64,000 nucleotides of DNA from CAVVXN01 sp963772585. Lineage in GTDB: Bacteria > Planctomycetota > PLA2 > JAEUHO01. The notes beneath the pieces are model-generated. The model had not been told where the DNA came from. It saw only the letters and a program-made list of their open reading frames with translations, and made no database searches. A program made the translations under genes and the position numbers. Position 1 is the stretch's first letter. Each line of letters opens with the position of its first letter. The stretch is from positions 124,001 to 188,000 of the forward strand of contig CAVYXV010000010.1 of the NCBI GenBank assembly GCA_963772585.1, read 5' to 3'. Shown in pieces: positions 35,365-44,142 of the stretch.

Positions 35365-35811
35365 ATGCGCAAGCCGGGATTCCGGGACGGTTTCCTCGCG
35401 CTGAAGCTCTACGAGCTGAGGCGCGAGGCGGAGCTGAGAGCAGCGCGCGACATGATCGGAACGGACGTGTTCATGAAGTCGTGGGAGGAGATCCGGCCGC
35501 TGCTCGCCTACGACCACCCTCGAAACGCCCACCTGCGGCAGGTGGTGGGGTATTGGGAATTGGCGTCCTCGCTGGTGCTACGCGGCGTGCTCCACCCGGA
35601 CGTCTACCTCGACGTCTGCGACGAGGGGCTCTTCACCTACGCCGTGGTGGAGGAGAACCTGCCGAAGATCCGCGAGATCCGCCCGACCTTCTTCCAGAAG
35701 ACGGAAGCCGTGATCCAGGAGCACCCGAAGGTGAAGGGGCGCGTCATGGAGATCCGCACCCGGATCTTCAAGGCGAAGAAGGAGGGGCAGCCGAACGTCG
35801 TGCGCGACTGA
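35365..35811 (+). CDS. Small conserved-looking hypothetical protein
   Basis: A 148-residue soluble protein rich in helix, without recognised motifs. It begins MRKPGFRDGFLALKLYELRR and is dominated by amphipathic helices. A DUF4760-like resemblance in its middle (SWEEIRPLLAY, VVGYWELASSLVLRGVL) is a weak impression only. Codon and third-position G+C use matches its neighbours, supporting a real gene. It starts 19 bases after the channel gene and is probably co-transcribed with it. The SRP RNA gene ends against it on the other strand. Confidence 0.55.
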   Translation: MRKPGFRDGFLALKLYELRREAELRAARDMIGTDVFMKSWEEIRPLLAYDHPRNAHLRQVVGYWELASSLVLRGVLHPDVYLDVCDEGLFTYAVVEENLPKIREIRPTFFQKTEAVIQEHPKVKGRVMEIRTRIFKAKKEGQPNVVRD

Positions 35812-35835
35812 CGCGCAGGGGGGCGTGGCTGACCG

Positions 35836-35961
35836 CGCGCGCAGCAGGACGACCACGGAGACCCGGAGACGCCGGGGAAAACCCTTAGGGCTGCTTCCTT
35901 CCGGACCTGACCCGATTCGGGCCATCCGACCCTTCGGGGCGTGGCCGTCCTGCTGCGCGCG
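35836..35961 (-). ncRNA. ffs: Signal recognition particle RNA (4.5S-like)
   Basis: On the minus strand the apical domain core CAGGTCCGGAAGGAAGCAG (35909-35891) is the universal Ffh-binding hairpin with its GGAA tetraloop. The flanks 35947-35960 and 35837-35850 are perfectly complementary (GCGCGCAGCAGGAC with GTCCTGCTGCGCGC), and the pairing extends through GGCCAC/GTGGTC, closing one long rod of about 125 nt. This is the small bacterial SRP RNA without an Alu domain. It guides membrane-protein ribosomes to the translocon with Ffh. TACGCT at 35975-35970 on the minus strand is a possible -10 element. Ends are estimated from the stem. Confidence 0.92.
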
Positions 35962-36287
35962 GGCGCGCGAGCGTAACCCTGTGCCCGCCCCCGACGGAGG
36001 CGAATCCGGGCGACCCTCCGGTCCGTTCCGTCCCGGCGTGACCCCTTGCGACCCCCCGTGCCACCCTCCGGCGTAACCCGTGATGGATCGGATGGTTGAG
36101 GCGGTCTCTCCACATCGTTTCCACGGTCGGCCTGCGCCAGGCGGGTTTTGTTCGTGCGATGTCTCTATTCATAAACTACTGCGGCGCAAGGAGTTACAGA
36201 TATGTTTCTAGCCGCGGAATTCCGGGTTGCCATGGGTGTCACGAAGTGTAACTTTCTGTCGGGACCTGGAGGGTGGACCCCGACCTC
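35962..36287. other. Intergenic region between SRP RNA and mraZ
   Basis: No gene is supported here. GCGTAACCC occurs at 35971-35979 and 36071-36079, exactly 100 bases apart. Read on the minus strand these are GGGTTACGC, the first being the probable -10 region of the SRP RNA. The right half (36140-36240) is strikingly A+T-richer than the rest of the window and likely contains the promoter of the division/cell-wall cluster. Small frames seen on either strand are shadows. Confidence 0.6.
36148..36176 (+). promoter_or_regulatory. Possible promoter of the mraZ cluster
   Basis: TTGTTC (36148-36153) and CATAAA (36170-36175) are 16 bases apart in the only A+T-rich stretch before mraZ. The match to consensus is partial. 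Clear MraZ-box repeats (TGGGN spaced by 5) are not evident downstream of it. Confidence 0.3.
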
Positions 36288-36734
36288 ATGGCGCCGCTGA
36301 CCGGCCATCGCGATCACCGCATCGACAACAAGGACCGCGTGGTCATCCCGGCGCAGTTCGCCCACCGCATCCAGGCGGAGAGCGAGGGCCGCCTCTACCT
36401 CGTGCCTTCGACGGAGGCCCCCTGCGTGGAGGCCTACCCCGCGCGGGTCTTCGAGGCGATGGCCGGCGCCCAGGTCCCCAACCGCTTCGAGGGCTCCCAG
36501 GACCTCCGGCGCCTGTTCTTCCAGAACGCCGAGGAGGTCGAGCTCAAGGGCCCCGCCCGGATCACGCTGCCGAAGCGGTTCCTGTCGTACTTCCCCGCCG
36601 GCACCGTGCGCGTCGCCGGCATGAACACCTACCTCGAGCTCTGGGACCCCCAGGCGTGGGAGGAGCGGATGGCCCAAGCCCTCCGGGCCTACCCCGGCGG
36701 GGGTCCCTCGGTCTCGGGCGAACGCCGGGAATGA
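36288..36734 (+). CDS. mraZ: MraZ transcriptional regulator
   Basis: A 148-residue MraZ with two SpoVT-AbrB half-domains: HRIDNKDRVVIPAQFAHRI near the N-terminus and VELKGPARITLPKRFLSYF in the second half. In E. coli it binds repeats upstream of itself and represses the division and cell-wall cluster. I prefer the ATG at 36288. A GTG at 36273 overlaps the GGAGGG ribosome site and would be too close. It is first in the cluster, and its stop overlaps the rsmH start by four bases. Confidence 0.93.
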   Translation: MAPLTGHRDHRIDNKDRVVIPAQFAHRIQAESEGRLYLVPSTEAPCVEAYPARVFEAMAGAQVPNRFEGSQDLRRLFFQNAEEVELKGPARITLPKRFLSYFPAGTVRVAGMNTYLELWDPQAWEERMAQALRAYPGGGPSVSGERRE

Positions 36735-37660
36735 TCCCCGAGCGCGACGATCTTTCCCATCCCATCCATCGGCCGGTCATGGTCTCCGAGGTGCTCGGCC
36801 TGCTCCTGCCCGCGGGGGGCGGGGGGCTCTTCGTGGACGGCACGGTCGGCCTCGGCGGGCACGCCGAGGCCTTGCTCGATGCCGGCGGCGGCGTCCGACT
36901 GCTGGGCCTGGACCGGGACCCCGAGGCGCTGGCGTTCGCCCACGAGCGGCTCCGTCGCTTCGGCGATCGCTTCCGGCCCGTCCACGCGTCGTATGCGGAT
37001 CTCGAGGCGGTCCTTCGGGGCGCGGAGGCGCCCCGGGGCGTGCTCCTCGACCTGGGCGTGTCCTCGTTCCAGCTCGACGATCCCCGGCGCGGCTTCTCGT
37101 TCACCCGCGGTCGGGAGGGCGCCGACATGCGCTTCGACCCCTCCGGCGGGGGGCCGACGGCCCTCGACCTCGCCAACGCGCTTTCCGAGAAGGAGCTCGC
37201 GCGCATCCTCTTCGAGTACGGGGACGAACCCCGGTCCAGGGCCGTGGCGCGGCGGCTCGTCCGCGCGAGACCGATCCCCGACGCGGAGACGCTCGCCCGG
37301 ATCGTGCGGTCGGCGGCGCTCCGCCGCGGGCGCCTCGATCCCGCCACGCGCTCCTTCCAGGCACTCCGCATCGCGGTCAACGACGAGCTCGGGCACCTGG
37401 AACGCGGACTCCAGGCGGCGCTCCGCGTGGTGGCGTCCGGCGGGCGTGTCGTGGTGATCGCGTTCCACAGCGGCGAGGACCGGCGCGTCAAGACGGCGTT
37501 CCGCGAGGCGGCGAAGGCGGGCCTCGGTCGGGTCCTGACGAAGAAGCCGCTACGGCCGACGGATGAGGAGACCAGAACGAACCCCAGGGCGAGGCCGTCC
37601 CGACTGAGGGCCTTCGCCAAGGAAGGAAGGGAAGGGGTCCCGGACCCCGAGCGACCGTGA
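36731..37660 (+). CDS. rsmH: 16S rRNA m4C1402 methyltransferase RsmH
   Basis: A 309-residue RsmH (MraW). The opening HPIHRPVMVSEVL, the SAM motif FVDGTVGLGGHAEALL, DRDPEALAFA, LLDLGVSSFQLDDP and RGFSFTRGREGADMRFD are all diagnostic, and the C-terminal FHSGEDRRVKTAFRE is present (in place of the usual FHSLEDR). It N4-methylates C1402 in 16S rRNA. It overlaps mraZ upstream and ftsL downstream by four bases each, which is the standard cluster position. Confidence 0.96.
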   Translation: MIPERDDLSHPIHRPVMVSEVLGLLLPAGGGGLFVDGTVGLGGHAEALLDAGGGVRLLGLDRDPEALAFAHERLRRFGDRFRPVHASYADLEAVLRGAEAPRGVLLDLGVSSFQLDDPRRGFSFTRGREGADMRFDPSGGGPTALDLANALSEKELARILFEYGDEPRSRAVARRLVRARPIPDAETLARIVRSAALRRGRLDPATRSFQALRIAVNDELGHLERGLQAALRVVASGGRVVVIAFHSGEDRRVKTAFREAAKAGLGRVLTKKPLRPTDEETRTNPRARPSRLRAFAKEGREGVPDPERP

Positions 37661-37902
37661 AACACCTGCTCGCTGCGATCGTCGTACTGGCCACCGTCGC
37701 CACGGTGCTGGTCGCGGTGCGTCAGAACGGCGAGGTCCGGCGGCTCGAGCACGAGGTCTGGACGGAGATGCGACGGCGGGACGCGCTGGACAAGCAGATC
37801 CGCGGGCGCGAGGCCGAGCTGGCGACGCGGCTCTCCCCGCGCTCCCTGCTCGAGGATCTCGACCGCAAGATCGCCGACGCGGCGGGAGAGGACCGGCCGT
37901 GA
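37657..37902 (+). CDS. ftsL: FtsL-like septal protein
   Basis: An 81-residue protein with one N-terminal transmembrane helix (about 3-21, HLLAAIVVLATVATVLVAV) and a heptad-patterned helix (about 25-60), the FtsL plan of a bitopic coiled-coil protein that works with FtsB and FtsQ to control FtsWI. Sequence identity is low as usual for FtsL, so the call rests on size, topology and its place between rsmH and ftsI. GTG start, overlapping both neighbours by four bases. Confidence 0.75.
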   Translation: MKHLLAAIVVLATVATVLVAVRQNGEVRRLEHEVWTEMRRRDALDKQIRGREAELATRLSPRSLLEDLDRKIADAAGEDRP

Positions 37903-39751
37903 GCCGCGCCCGTCCCCGCACCCGGCTTCCCCGGACCGTGCCCGTGGGGCAGATGCGGCGGAATCTGCGATCCGTCCAGCGCTTCCGCTTGAACTTCGTG
38001 TTCGGGGTGCTGCTCGCTCTCTACGTCGTGCTGCTCGGACGGCTCGGGAACCTGCAACTGGTCGAGGCGGCCTCCTGGAAGTCGCAGGCCCACGACGCGC
38101 AGCACGGGCGCACGGTGTTCCGCGGGCTTCGGGGACGCATCCTCGACGCACGGGGCCGCACGCTCGTCACGAGTCGCCGCGTCCTGTCCGTCGCCGTGGA
38201 CCCCTTCCTCGTGCGCGAGCGCGCCACGAAGGGGCAGGTCTCCGTCCGCGAGTTCAGCCGGCGGCTCGGCACCCTCCTGGACGCCATGGACGGCGGCAGG
38301 GGCATCGAGGCCGCGATCCGCGCCGCCCCCGACCGGTGTCGTCATCTGCCCCTCGGCGGTCCCGTCGAGGACGAGCGCATCGTCCAGGTGCTGCTCGGCT
38401 TCGTGGGCCGCTACGACCGCACCGTCGAGGCGGGTCTCGCCGGCCTCAAGGTCCAGGTCCGCGAGTGCCGTACCTACCCCAACGGCGACTACGCGAGTCA
38501 CGTGCTCGGGCTCGCCCCCGACGGATCCTGCGGCCGGAGCGGGACCGGGATCGAGCGCGAGTGCCAGGCCGACCTCCTCGGGAGCGTCGTGAGCGTGCCC
38601 GTCTGTCGCGGGTACCACCGCCCCATGGCCATCGCCGCCCTCGACCCGCTGGAGGGACGCGGGCGCGACATCCGGCTGACGCTCGACATCGTGGTGCAGC
38701 ACTACGCGGAGACCTCCCTCGACGCCGCCATGGCGAAGTGGCAGGCGACGGAGGGCACCGCGCTGGTGCTGGAGCCGCAGACCGGCCACGTGCTCGCCCT
38801 CGTCAGTCGCGGTGCCCACGGACTCGACCTCGCCACGAAGGCCACCTGGCCCCCGGGCTCGCTCCTGAAGCCCTTGACCGTCGCCAAGGGCCTGGACGGC
38901 GGCTACACCACCGCCGACGAGGTGTTCGACCTCTCGAGCCCCGCCCTCTTCTCCTGGCGGCGCGGCACGCGCCTCGTCCATGACTTCCACGGGATGGGGA
39001 GCGGGACCGTCGTCGACATCGTCGCCGAGTCGAGCAACGTGGGCGCCGCGAAGATCTTCTGGCGCCTGCTCGCCGGACCCGACTGGCGGGAGCCCGGGAC
39101 CGAGCCGTCCTTCGACCGCGCCACGGCCTTCCTCCGCGAGCTCGGCTTCTACGGTCCGACGGGCCTGGAACTCGCCGACGAACTGATGGATCCCCGCTGG
39201 GCGGACGCGGCACCGAACCCCCTGTTCCCCGCCGTCGGCTGGGCCTTCGGCAAGGGGATCGCGGTCCCGCCCCTGAAGGTGCTCTGCGCGTTCGCCGCGC
39301 TCGCGCGCGACGATGGGCGGATCGTGAGGCCCACGCTGATTCCCGGTCAGGGGGGGGACGGAAGGACCTGCCGCCGGTCTGCCGGTCGATGGAGGACCTC
39401 CGGACGGTGCGCCGCGCGCTTCGCGCCGTGGCCACGGAGGGCACGGCCCGGCGCGCCTTCGCCGGCTCGCCCCTCGACGTGTGCGCGAAGACGGGCACCG
39501 CGGTGCTCGGGACGTCGCACCGGCAGATCGCCGGCCTCGTCGCGTTCGCCCCTGCGGACCGTCCCCGGCTGGCCGTACTCGTGATGGTGAACGTGGACGA
39601 GAACACGAGGCATCCCGACACCGGCGAGTTCCAGCAGCCCACGGGTGGGGTCGTGAGCGGTCCGCCCGTGCGCGAGATCCTCGAGCGCACCCTCGCGTAC
39701 CTGGACGGGCGGGCCCTGGACGCGCTCCTCCCCGCGGAGGACGGTCGATGA
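37899..39751 (+). CDS. ftsI: FtsI/PBP3 septal transpeptidase, interrupted by an apparent frameshift
   Basis: A class B penicillin-binding protein that cross-links septal peptidoglycan. TM helix about residues 30-47. The dimerisation part follows (FRGLRGRILDARGRTL), then the SxxK active site Ser321-Lys324 (GSLLKPL) and SSN at 378-380. The frame then breaks at an 8-G run (39350-39357). The KTG motif (KTGTAV, about residue 531 after correction) lies in another frame, reached by adding one base. With nine Gs the protein is a continuous 617 residues and the stop overlaps the murE ATG as expected for the cluster. As written, the frame ends early at 39584 without KTG. A sequencing undercall is the likeliest cause. 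Confidence 0.9.
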
Positions 39752-41268
39752 GCGGGCCGGGTCCCCTCTCCGTCGCCGCCTGGGCCGGTCGCCTCGGCGG
39801 GCGCCTCCGGGGCGGGGCGGCGAGAGCCCTCGTCCACGGGCTCTCCGACGACTCCCGCGCGGTCCGGGAGGGCGACCTCTTCTTCGCCCGCCGCGGCACC
39901 GCCGCCGACGGCGCCGCCTACGCGCGGGAGGCCCTCGCCCGGGGCGCCGTCGCGGTGGTGGGCGAGCGGCCGCCCGACGAGGACCTCCCCTGGATCGCCG
40001 TCCCCGCGGTGGATCTCGCCCTGACGCACGCCGCCGACCTCTTCTTCGGCCGGCCACAGGACGCGCTCCGCCTCGTCGGGGTGACGGGCACGAAGGGCAA
40101 GACCACCATCGCGTGGCTGGCGGCGAAGGCCCTCGGGGCCACCGGCACGCCGGCGGCCGTGCTCGGCACGATCCGACACGACCTCGGCCCCGCCGGGGTG
40201 GCCCCGGCGGCGAACACGACGCCCGGACGCCTCGAGCTGAGGCGCCTCCTCGCGCGGGCCCGCGACGCGGGCTGCGGCGCGGCCGTCATGGAGGTGTCGA
40301 GCCACGCCCTGGCCCAGGGGCGGACGGAAGGCCTGTCCTTCGACGTCGCCGTCTTCAGCAACCTCGGTCGCGACCACCTCGACTACCACCCCGACGAGGA
40401 GGCGTACTTCCGGGCGAAGGCCCGGCTGTTCGAGGGGCTGGGGGAGGAGAGCCACGCCGTGCTCGCCCGCGACGAGGCCTGCTACGAGCGGCTCGCGGGG
40501 GCGACGCGCGCCCGGGTGTTCACGTACGGCTTCGGGGAAGGAGCCGACCTCGTGATCGACGACCTGCGCCTGGGTCTCGACGGAACGGAATTCTCCCTGA
40601 GGCGCAAGGACGGCCCGCCCGTGCCCATCCGGACACCGCTCATCGGTCGGCACAACGCGCTCAACCTGGCGGCCGCCATCGCCGCCGCGTCCTGCCTGGG
40701 CGCGGACGTCGAGGAGGCGGCGAGGGGCGCCGCGAGCCTCTCCGGCGTGCCCGGGCGTCTGGAGCGCGTCGCCGCGGGGCCGGACGACGACGTCACGGCG
40801 TTCGTGGACTACGCGCACACCGACGAGGCGCTCCGGGAGGTCCTCTCCTTCCTGCGGGCGGTCGGCGCCGACCCGCTCGTCTGCGTGGTCGGCTGCGGCG
40901 GCGACCGCGACCGTTCGAAGCGACCCCGCATGGCCCGGAGCGCGGCGGACCTGGCCGACCGGGTCTATCTGACCAGCGACAACCCCCGGACGGAGGATCC
41001 GCTCGCGATCCTCGCCGACATGGAAGCGGGACTCGCGTCCGGCACGCGGGACCGCGCGAGCACCCTGGAGAACCGACGGGACGCCATCCGGCGCGCCGTA
41101 CTCGATGCGGCACCCGGGACGACCCTTCTCGTGGCCGGGAAGGGCCACGAGAAGGTGCAGATCCTGGCGGACCGGAGGATCCCCTTCGACGACGTGGAGG
41201 AGACGCGCTCGGCGCTCGCCGCGCGGGCGCGTCGCCGAGCCGAGGACCGGGCCGCGACCCGGAGCTAG
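39748..41268 (+). CDS. murE: UDP-MurNAc-tripeptide ligase MurE (meso-DAP type)
   Basis: A 506-residue Mur ligase. The ATP loop is GVTGTKGKTTIAW, followed by NTTPGRLELRRLL and EVSSHALAQGR, with LGRDHLDYH in the central domain. The amino-acid specificity motif reads SDNPRTEDP. The DNPR form is that of meso-diaminopimelate-adding enzymes, so the organism's peptidoglycan should contain meso-DAP. The C-terminal GKGHEKVQIL is intact. It overlaps the corrected ftsI stop by four bases. Confidence 0.95.
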   Translation: MSGPGPLSVAAWAGRLGGRLRGGAARALVHGLSDDSRAVREGDLFFARRGTAADGAAYAREALARGAVAVVGERPPDEDLPWIAVPAVDLALTHAADLFFGRPQDALRLVGVTGTKGKTTIAWLAAKALGATGTPAAVLGTIRHDLGPAGVAPAANTTPGRLELRRLLARARDAGCGAAVMEVSSHALAQGRTEGLSFDVAVFSNLGRDHLDYHPDEEAYFRAKARLFEGLGEESHAVLARDEACYERLAGATRARVFTYGFGEGADLVIDDLRLGLDGTEFSLRRKDGPPVPIRTPLIGRHNALNLAAAIAAASCLGADVEEAARGAASLSGVPGRLERVAAGPDDDVTAFVDYAHTDEALREVLSFLRAVGADPLVCVVGCGGDRDRSKRPRMARSAADLADRVYLTSDNPRTEDPLAILADMEAGLASGTRDRASTLENRRDAIRRAVLDAAPGTTLLVAGKGHEKVQILADRRIPFDDVEETRSALAARARRRAEDRAATRS

Positions 41269-41278
41269 TGAGGTAGGC

Positions 41279-42703
41279 ATGCAACGGATACGACTCTCGG
41301 ACGTGCTTCGGGCCACGGGCGGCGTTCCCGCCGGCCCGGTGGTGGGTGACCCCTGGATCCCGGCGATCGCGACCGACAGTCGCGACGTCCCGCCGGGAGC
41401 GCTCTTCGTGCCGCTGAGGGGAAAGCGGCACGACGCGCACGCCTTCGTAGAGAAGGCCTTCCTGGCCGGCGCGGGCTTCTCGCTCGCGGCGCGCGACGCG
41501 GAGTTCGCCCGGATGCCCTCGAACGTCGTCGTGGTGAAGGACACCACGAAGGCCCTCGGCGACATCGCGCGCTGGTACCGCAGCCAGTTCGACGTGCCGG
41601 TCATCGGCGTGACGGGCTCCTGCGGCAAGACCACCGTGAAGGAGATGATCCGGCTCGTGCTCGGCCGGGGCGTGGTCGCCAGCCCCGCGTCGTACAACAA
41701 CGAGATCGGGGTGCCGCTCACCCTGCTGCAGATGGACGAGGGAAGTCGCGCGTGCGTCGTCGAACTCGGCACGAACGCGCCCGGCGAGATCGCCTACCTG
41801 GCGGGCATCGCGCGTCCGACCGTAGGCGTCCTCACCAACGTGGAGCACGCGCACCTGGAGGGCCTCGGTACGGTGCGCGGCGTGATGGAGGAGAAGGCGA
41901 CGCTCTTCCGGGGCCTCCCCGAGGGCGGGGCGGCCATCGTCAATGCCGACAACTACTGGTGCCGGGAGGCCATGGAGCTGATCGACTGCCACCTCGTGAC
42001 CTTCGGCACCTGGGAGGACGCCGACGTGTACGGCGCCCAGCCCTACGCGACGACCGACGGCATCGGGTTCCACCTCTACGACCGGATGCCCGTCGAGGTG
42101 CCCGCCCTCGGGATGCACAACGTCGCCAACGCGCTGGCGGCGATCGCCGTCGGCCTGTGGCTGAACCAGGAGCCCCACGAGATCCGCGACCGCATCGCCG
42201 CCTACGAGGCGCCTCCCATGCGGATGAGCCGACAGGTGGTGGGCGACGTCGTCCTCGTGAACGACGCCTACAACGCCAACCCCCGCAGCATGGACGCGGC
42301 CATCCTGGAGCTTTCCGCGCGGACCTGCCTGGGGCGCCGGGTGGCCGTGCTGGGCGACATGCTCGAGTTGGGGGAGGAGAGCTCGGAACATCACGCCGCG
42401 TTGGGGCGGAAGGTGGCCAACGCCCGCATCGACCGCCTGTGGGCCGTGGGCGAGTACGGCGAGGTGATCGCGCGCGAGGCGCAGCGCATGGGCATGCCGG
42501 CGGATGCCGTCGCGTGGCACGACTCGGTGGAGGAGGCTCTCGCGAGTCCGCCGCCCTTCGTGGCCCGGCCGGGCGACGCGTGGCTCTTCAAGGCCTCCCG
42601 CGGCCTCGCCCTGGAGCGCCTCGCCCAGCGGATCGTGGACGGGATCCGCGCGGCGACGGGCGAGATGCTGGGCGCCAGCCGCCTGGACCCGCGCCGCGCC
42701 TGA
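41279..42703 (+). CDS. murF: UDP-MurNAc-pentapeptide synthetase MurF
   Basis: A 474-residue ligase adding D-Ala-D-Ala to the UDP-MurNAc-tripeptide. N-terminal ATDSRDVPPGALFVPLRG is the family opening. The ATP loop is GVTGSCGKTTVKEM. SYNNEIGVPLTLL, VELGTNAPGEIAYL and NDAYNANPRSMDAAI are MurF signatures. The usual Gly in the loop (TGSxGKT) is present with Cys as x. It starts 10 bases after murE with a GAGGTAGG site. MurF is complete and shows no frame problem. Confidence 0.96.
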   Translation: MQRIRLSDVLRATGGVPAGPVVGDPWIPAIATDSRDVPPGALFVPLRGKRHDAHAFVEKAFLAGAGFSLAARDAEFARMPSNVVVVKDTTKALGDIARWYRSQFDVPVIGVTGSCGKTTVKEMIRLVLGRGVVASPASYNNEIGVPLTLLQMDEGSRACVVELGTNAPGEIAYLAGIARPTVGVLTNVEHAHLEGLGTVRGVMEEKATLFRGLPEGGAAIVNADNYWCREAMELIDCHLVTFGTWEDADVYGAQPYATTDGIGFHLYDRMPVEVPALGMHNVANALAAIAVGLWLNQEPHEIRDRIAAYEAPPMRMSRQVVGDVVLVNDAYNANPRSMDAAILELSARTCLGRRVAVLGDMLELGEESSEHHAALGRKVANARIDRLWAVGEYGEVIAREAQRMGMPADAVAWHDSVEEALASPPPFVARPGDAWLFKASRGLALERLAQRIVDGIRAATGEMLGASRLDPRRA

Positions 42704-42758
42704 CGACAAGGCCCCCCCAGGACGAGGACGCCCGCAAGGCGGGAGGACGCCGACCCCG

Positions 42759-44135
42759 ATGCTCTACCACCTGTTCGGTCCCCTGCAGGACAGGGTCTCG
42801 GGATTCGGCCTCTTCAACTACATCACGTTCCGGAGCGCGTTCGCCGCGATCCTGGCCTTCCTCGTCGCCACCGTGGTGGGCCCGGGGATCGTCCAGAGCC
42901 TGCACCGCCGCAAGGTCGCGGGGTTCGTGACCACGGGCGACGAGCAGGTGGACGCGGAGCGGCGAAAGAAGGCCGGCGTTCCCACGATGGGGGGCGTGAT
43001 CCTGCTGATCGGCGTCGCGCTCAGCGGGTTGCTCTTTGCGCGGCTGGACACGCCGTACACCTGGATCGCGATCCTCTCGTTCCTCGCGTTCGGCGTGCTG
43101 GGCGCCCTGGACGACGGGAAGAAGCTCAGCGATCCGGACTCCAGCGGGATGAAGGAGCGGCACAAGCTGCTGGGGCAACTCGCCATCGCCTCCGTCGCGA
43201 TCGCCGCGATCTACGGGCTGGGCTGCGCGGACGACCACCAGGCGTGGCTCCGTCCCCCCCGGATCGAACCGAGCCCCTACGCCGGCTGGACACGGGAACA
43301 CCGCGTGGAGCCGGGCGACACGTGGGCCTCGCTCGCCACCACCTACCTCGGGAGGGCGGACCGCGCGGAGGAGATCGCCGCCGAGAACATGCTCGTGGAC
43401 GCCGAGGGCGCTTTGCTGTCCCTCCCGGTGGGGCGGACCATCCGGATGCCGAGGCCCTGGCGCGATCCGGCGGACCACCACCGGGCCGACCTCCAGGTGC
43501 CGTTCTTCAAGGGCGTCTGCATCGACCTGGGCCTGCTCTTCATCCCCCTGGGCGTGCTGGTGATCGTGGGGGCGAGCAACGCGGTGAACCTCACGGACGG
43601 GCTCGACGGCCTGGCCATCGGGACGACCGCCACGGTCGCGGTGGCGTTTGCCGTCATCGCGTACGTCGTGGGCCGGACCGACTTCTCGAGCGAGCTCCAC
43701 CTCTTCTACGTGCCGGAGGGCGGGGAGCTCGCCGTCATCGCCTCGGCGCTCGGCGGCGGCGCGTTGGGGTTCCTCTGGTTCAACGCCTACCCCGCCGAGG
43801 TCTTCATGGGCGACACCGGATCGCTCTCCATCGGCGGCATCCTCGGCGTGCTGGCCGTCTCCCTCCGACACGAGTTCACGCTGGTGATCGCGGGGGGGAT
43901 GTTCGTGGCCGAGGCCCTGTCCGTCATCTGGCAGCGCGCGTACTTCAAGTCCACCCGACGGCTGGCGCGGCGGCGGGGCGATCCCGACGCGAAAGGGCGC
44001 CGCTGGTTCCGCTGCGCGCCGCTCCACCACCACTACCAGCACGAAGGCTGGCACGAGAACAAGGTGACGATCCGGTTCTGGATCGTCTCGGTCCTCTGCG
44101 TCCTGGCCGCCCTGGCGTCCCTGAAGGTGAGGTGA
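42759..44135 (+). CDS. mraY: MraY translocase with inserted LysM-like domain
   Basis: A 458-residue phospho-MurNAc-pentapeptide transferase that makes lipid I in the inner membrane. The core is normal: AGVPTMGGV, catalytic Asp-Asp (ALDDGKK, 118-119), VNLTDGLDGLA (276-286), MGDTGSLSIGG and CAPLHHHYQHEGWHE. It is about 100 residues longer than typical. The extra segment (about 160-240), in the periplasmic loop after TM4, holds a LysM-like domain at 181-231: HRVEPGDTWASLATTYLG, a helix, and VGRTIRMP as the last strand. LysM binds N-acetylglucosamine chains, so this enzyme may contact mature peptidoglycan. The frame runs smoothly across the insert and its composition matches the gene. It lies between murF and ftsW. 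murD is absent. Confidence 0.95.
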   Translation: MLYHLFGPLQDRVSGFGLFNYITFRSAFAAILAFLVATVVGPGIVQSLHRRKVAGFVTTGDEQVDAERRKKAGVPTMGGVILLIGVALSGLLFARLDTPYTWIAILSFLAFGVLGALDDGKKLSDPDSSGMKERHKLLGQLAIASVAIAAIYGLGCADDHQAWLRPPRIEPSPYAGWTREHRVEPGDTWASLATTYLGRADRAEEIAAENMLVDAEGALLSLPVGRTIRMPRPWRDPADHHRADLQVPFFKGVCIDLGLLFIPLGVLVIVGASNAVNLTDGLDGLAIGTTATVAVAFAVIAYVVGRTDFSSELHLFYVPEGGELAVIASALGGGALGFLWFNAYPAEVFMGDTGSLSIGGILGVLAVSLRHEFTLVIAGGMFVAEALSVIWQRAYFKSTRRLARRRGDPDAKGRRWFRCAPLHHHYQHEGWHENKVTIRFWIVSVLCVLAALASLKVR

Positions 44136-44142
44136 GACGGGC

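Noticed and set aside
34122..35811. tRNA-adjacent genomic island
   Set aside because: No integrase, repeat of the tRNA 3' end or composition change follows the tRNA-Ser. The K+ channel and next gene match the genome style.
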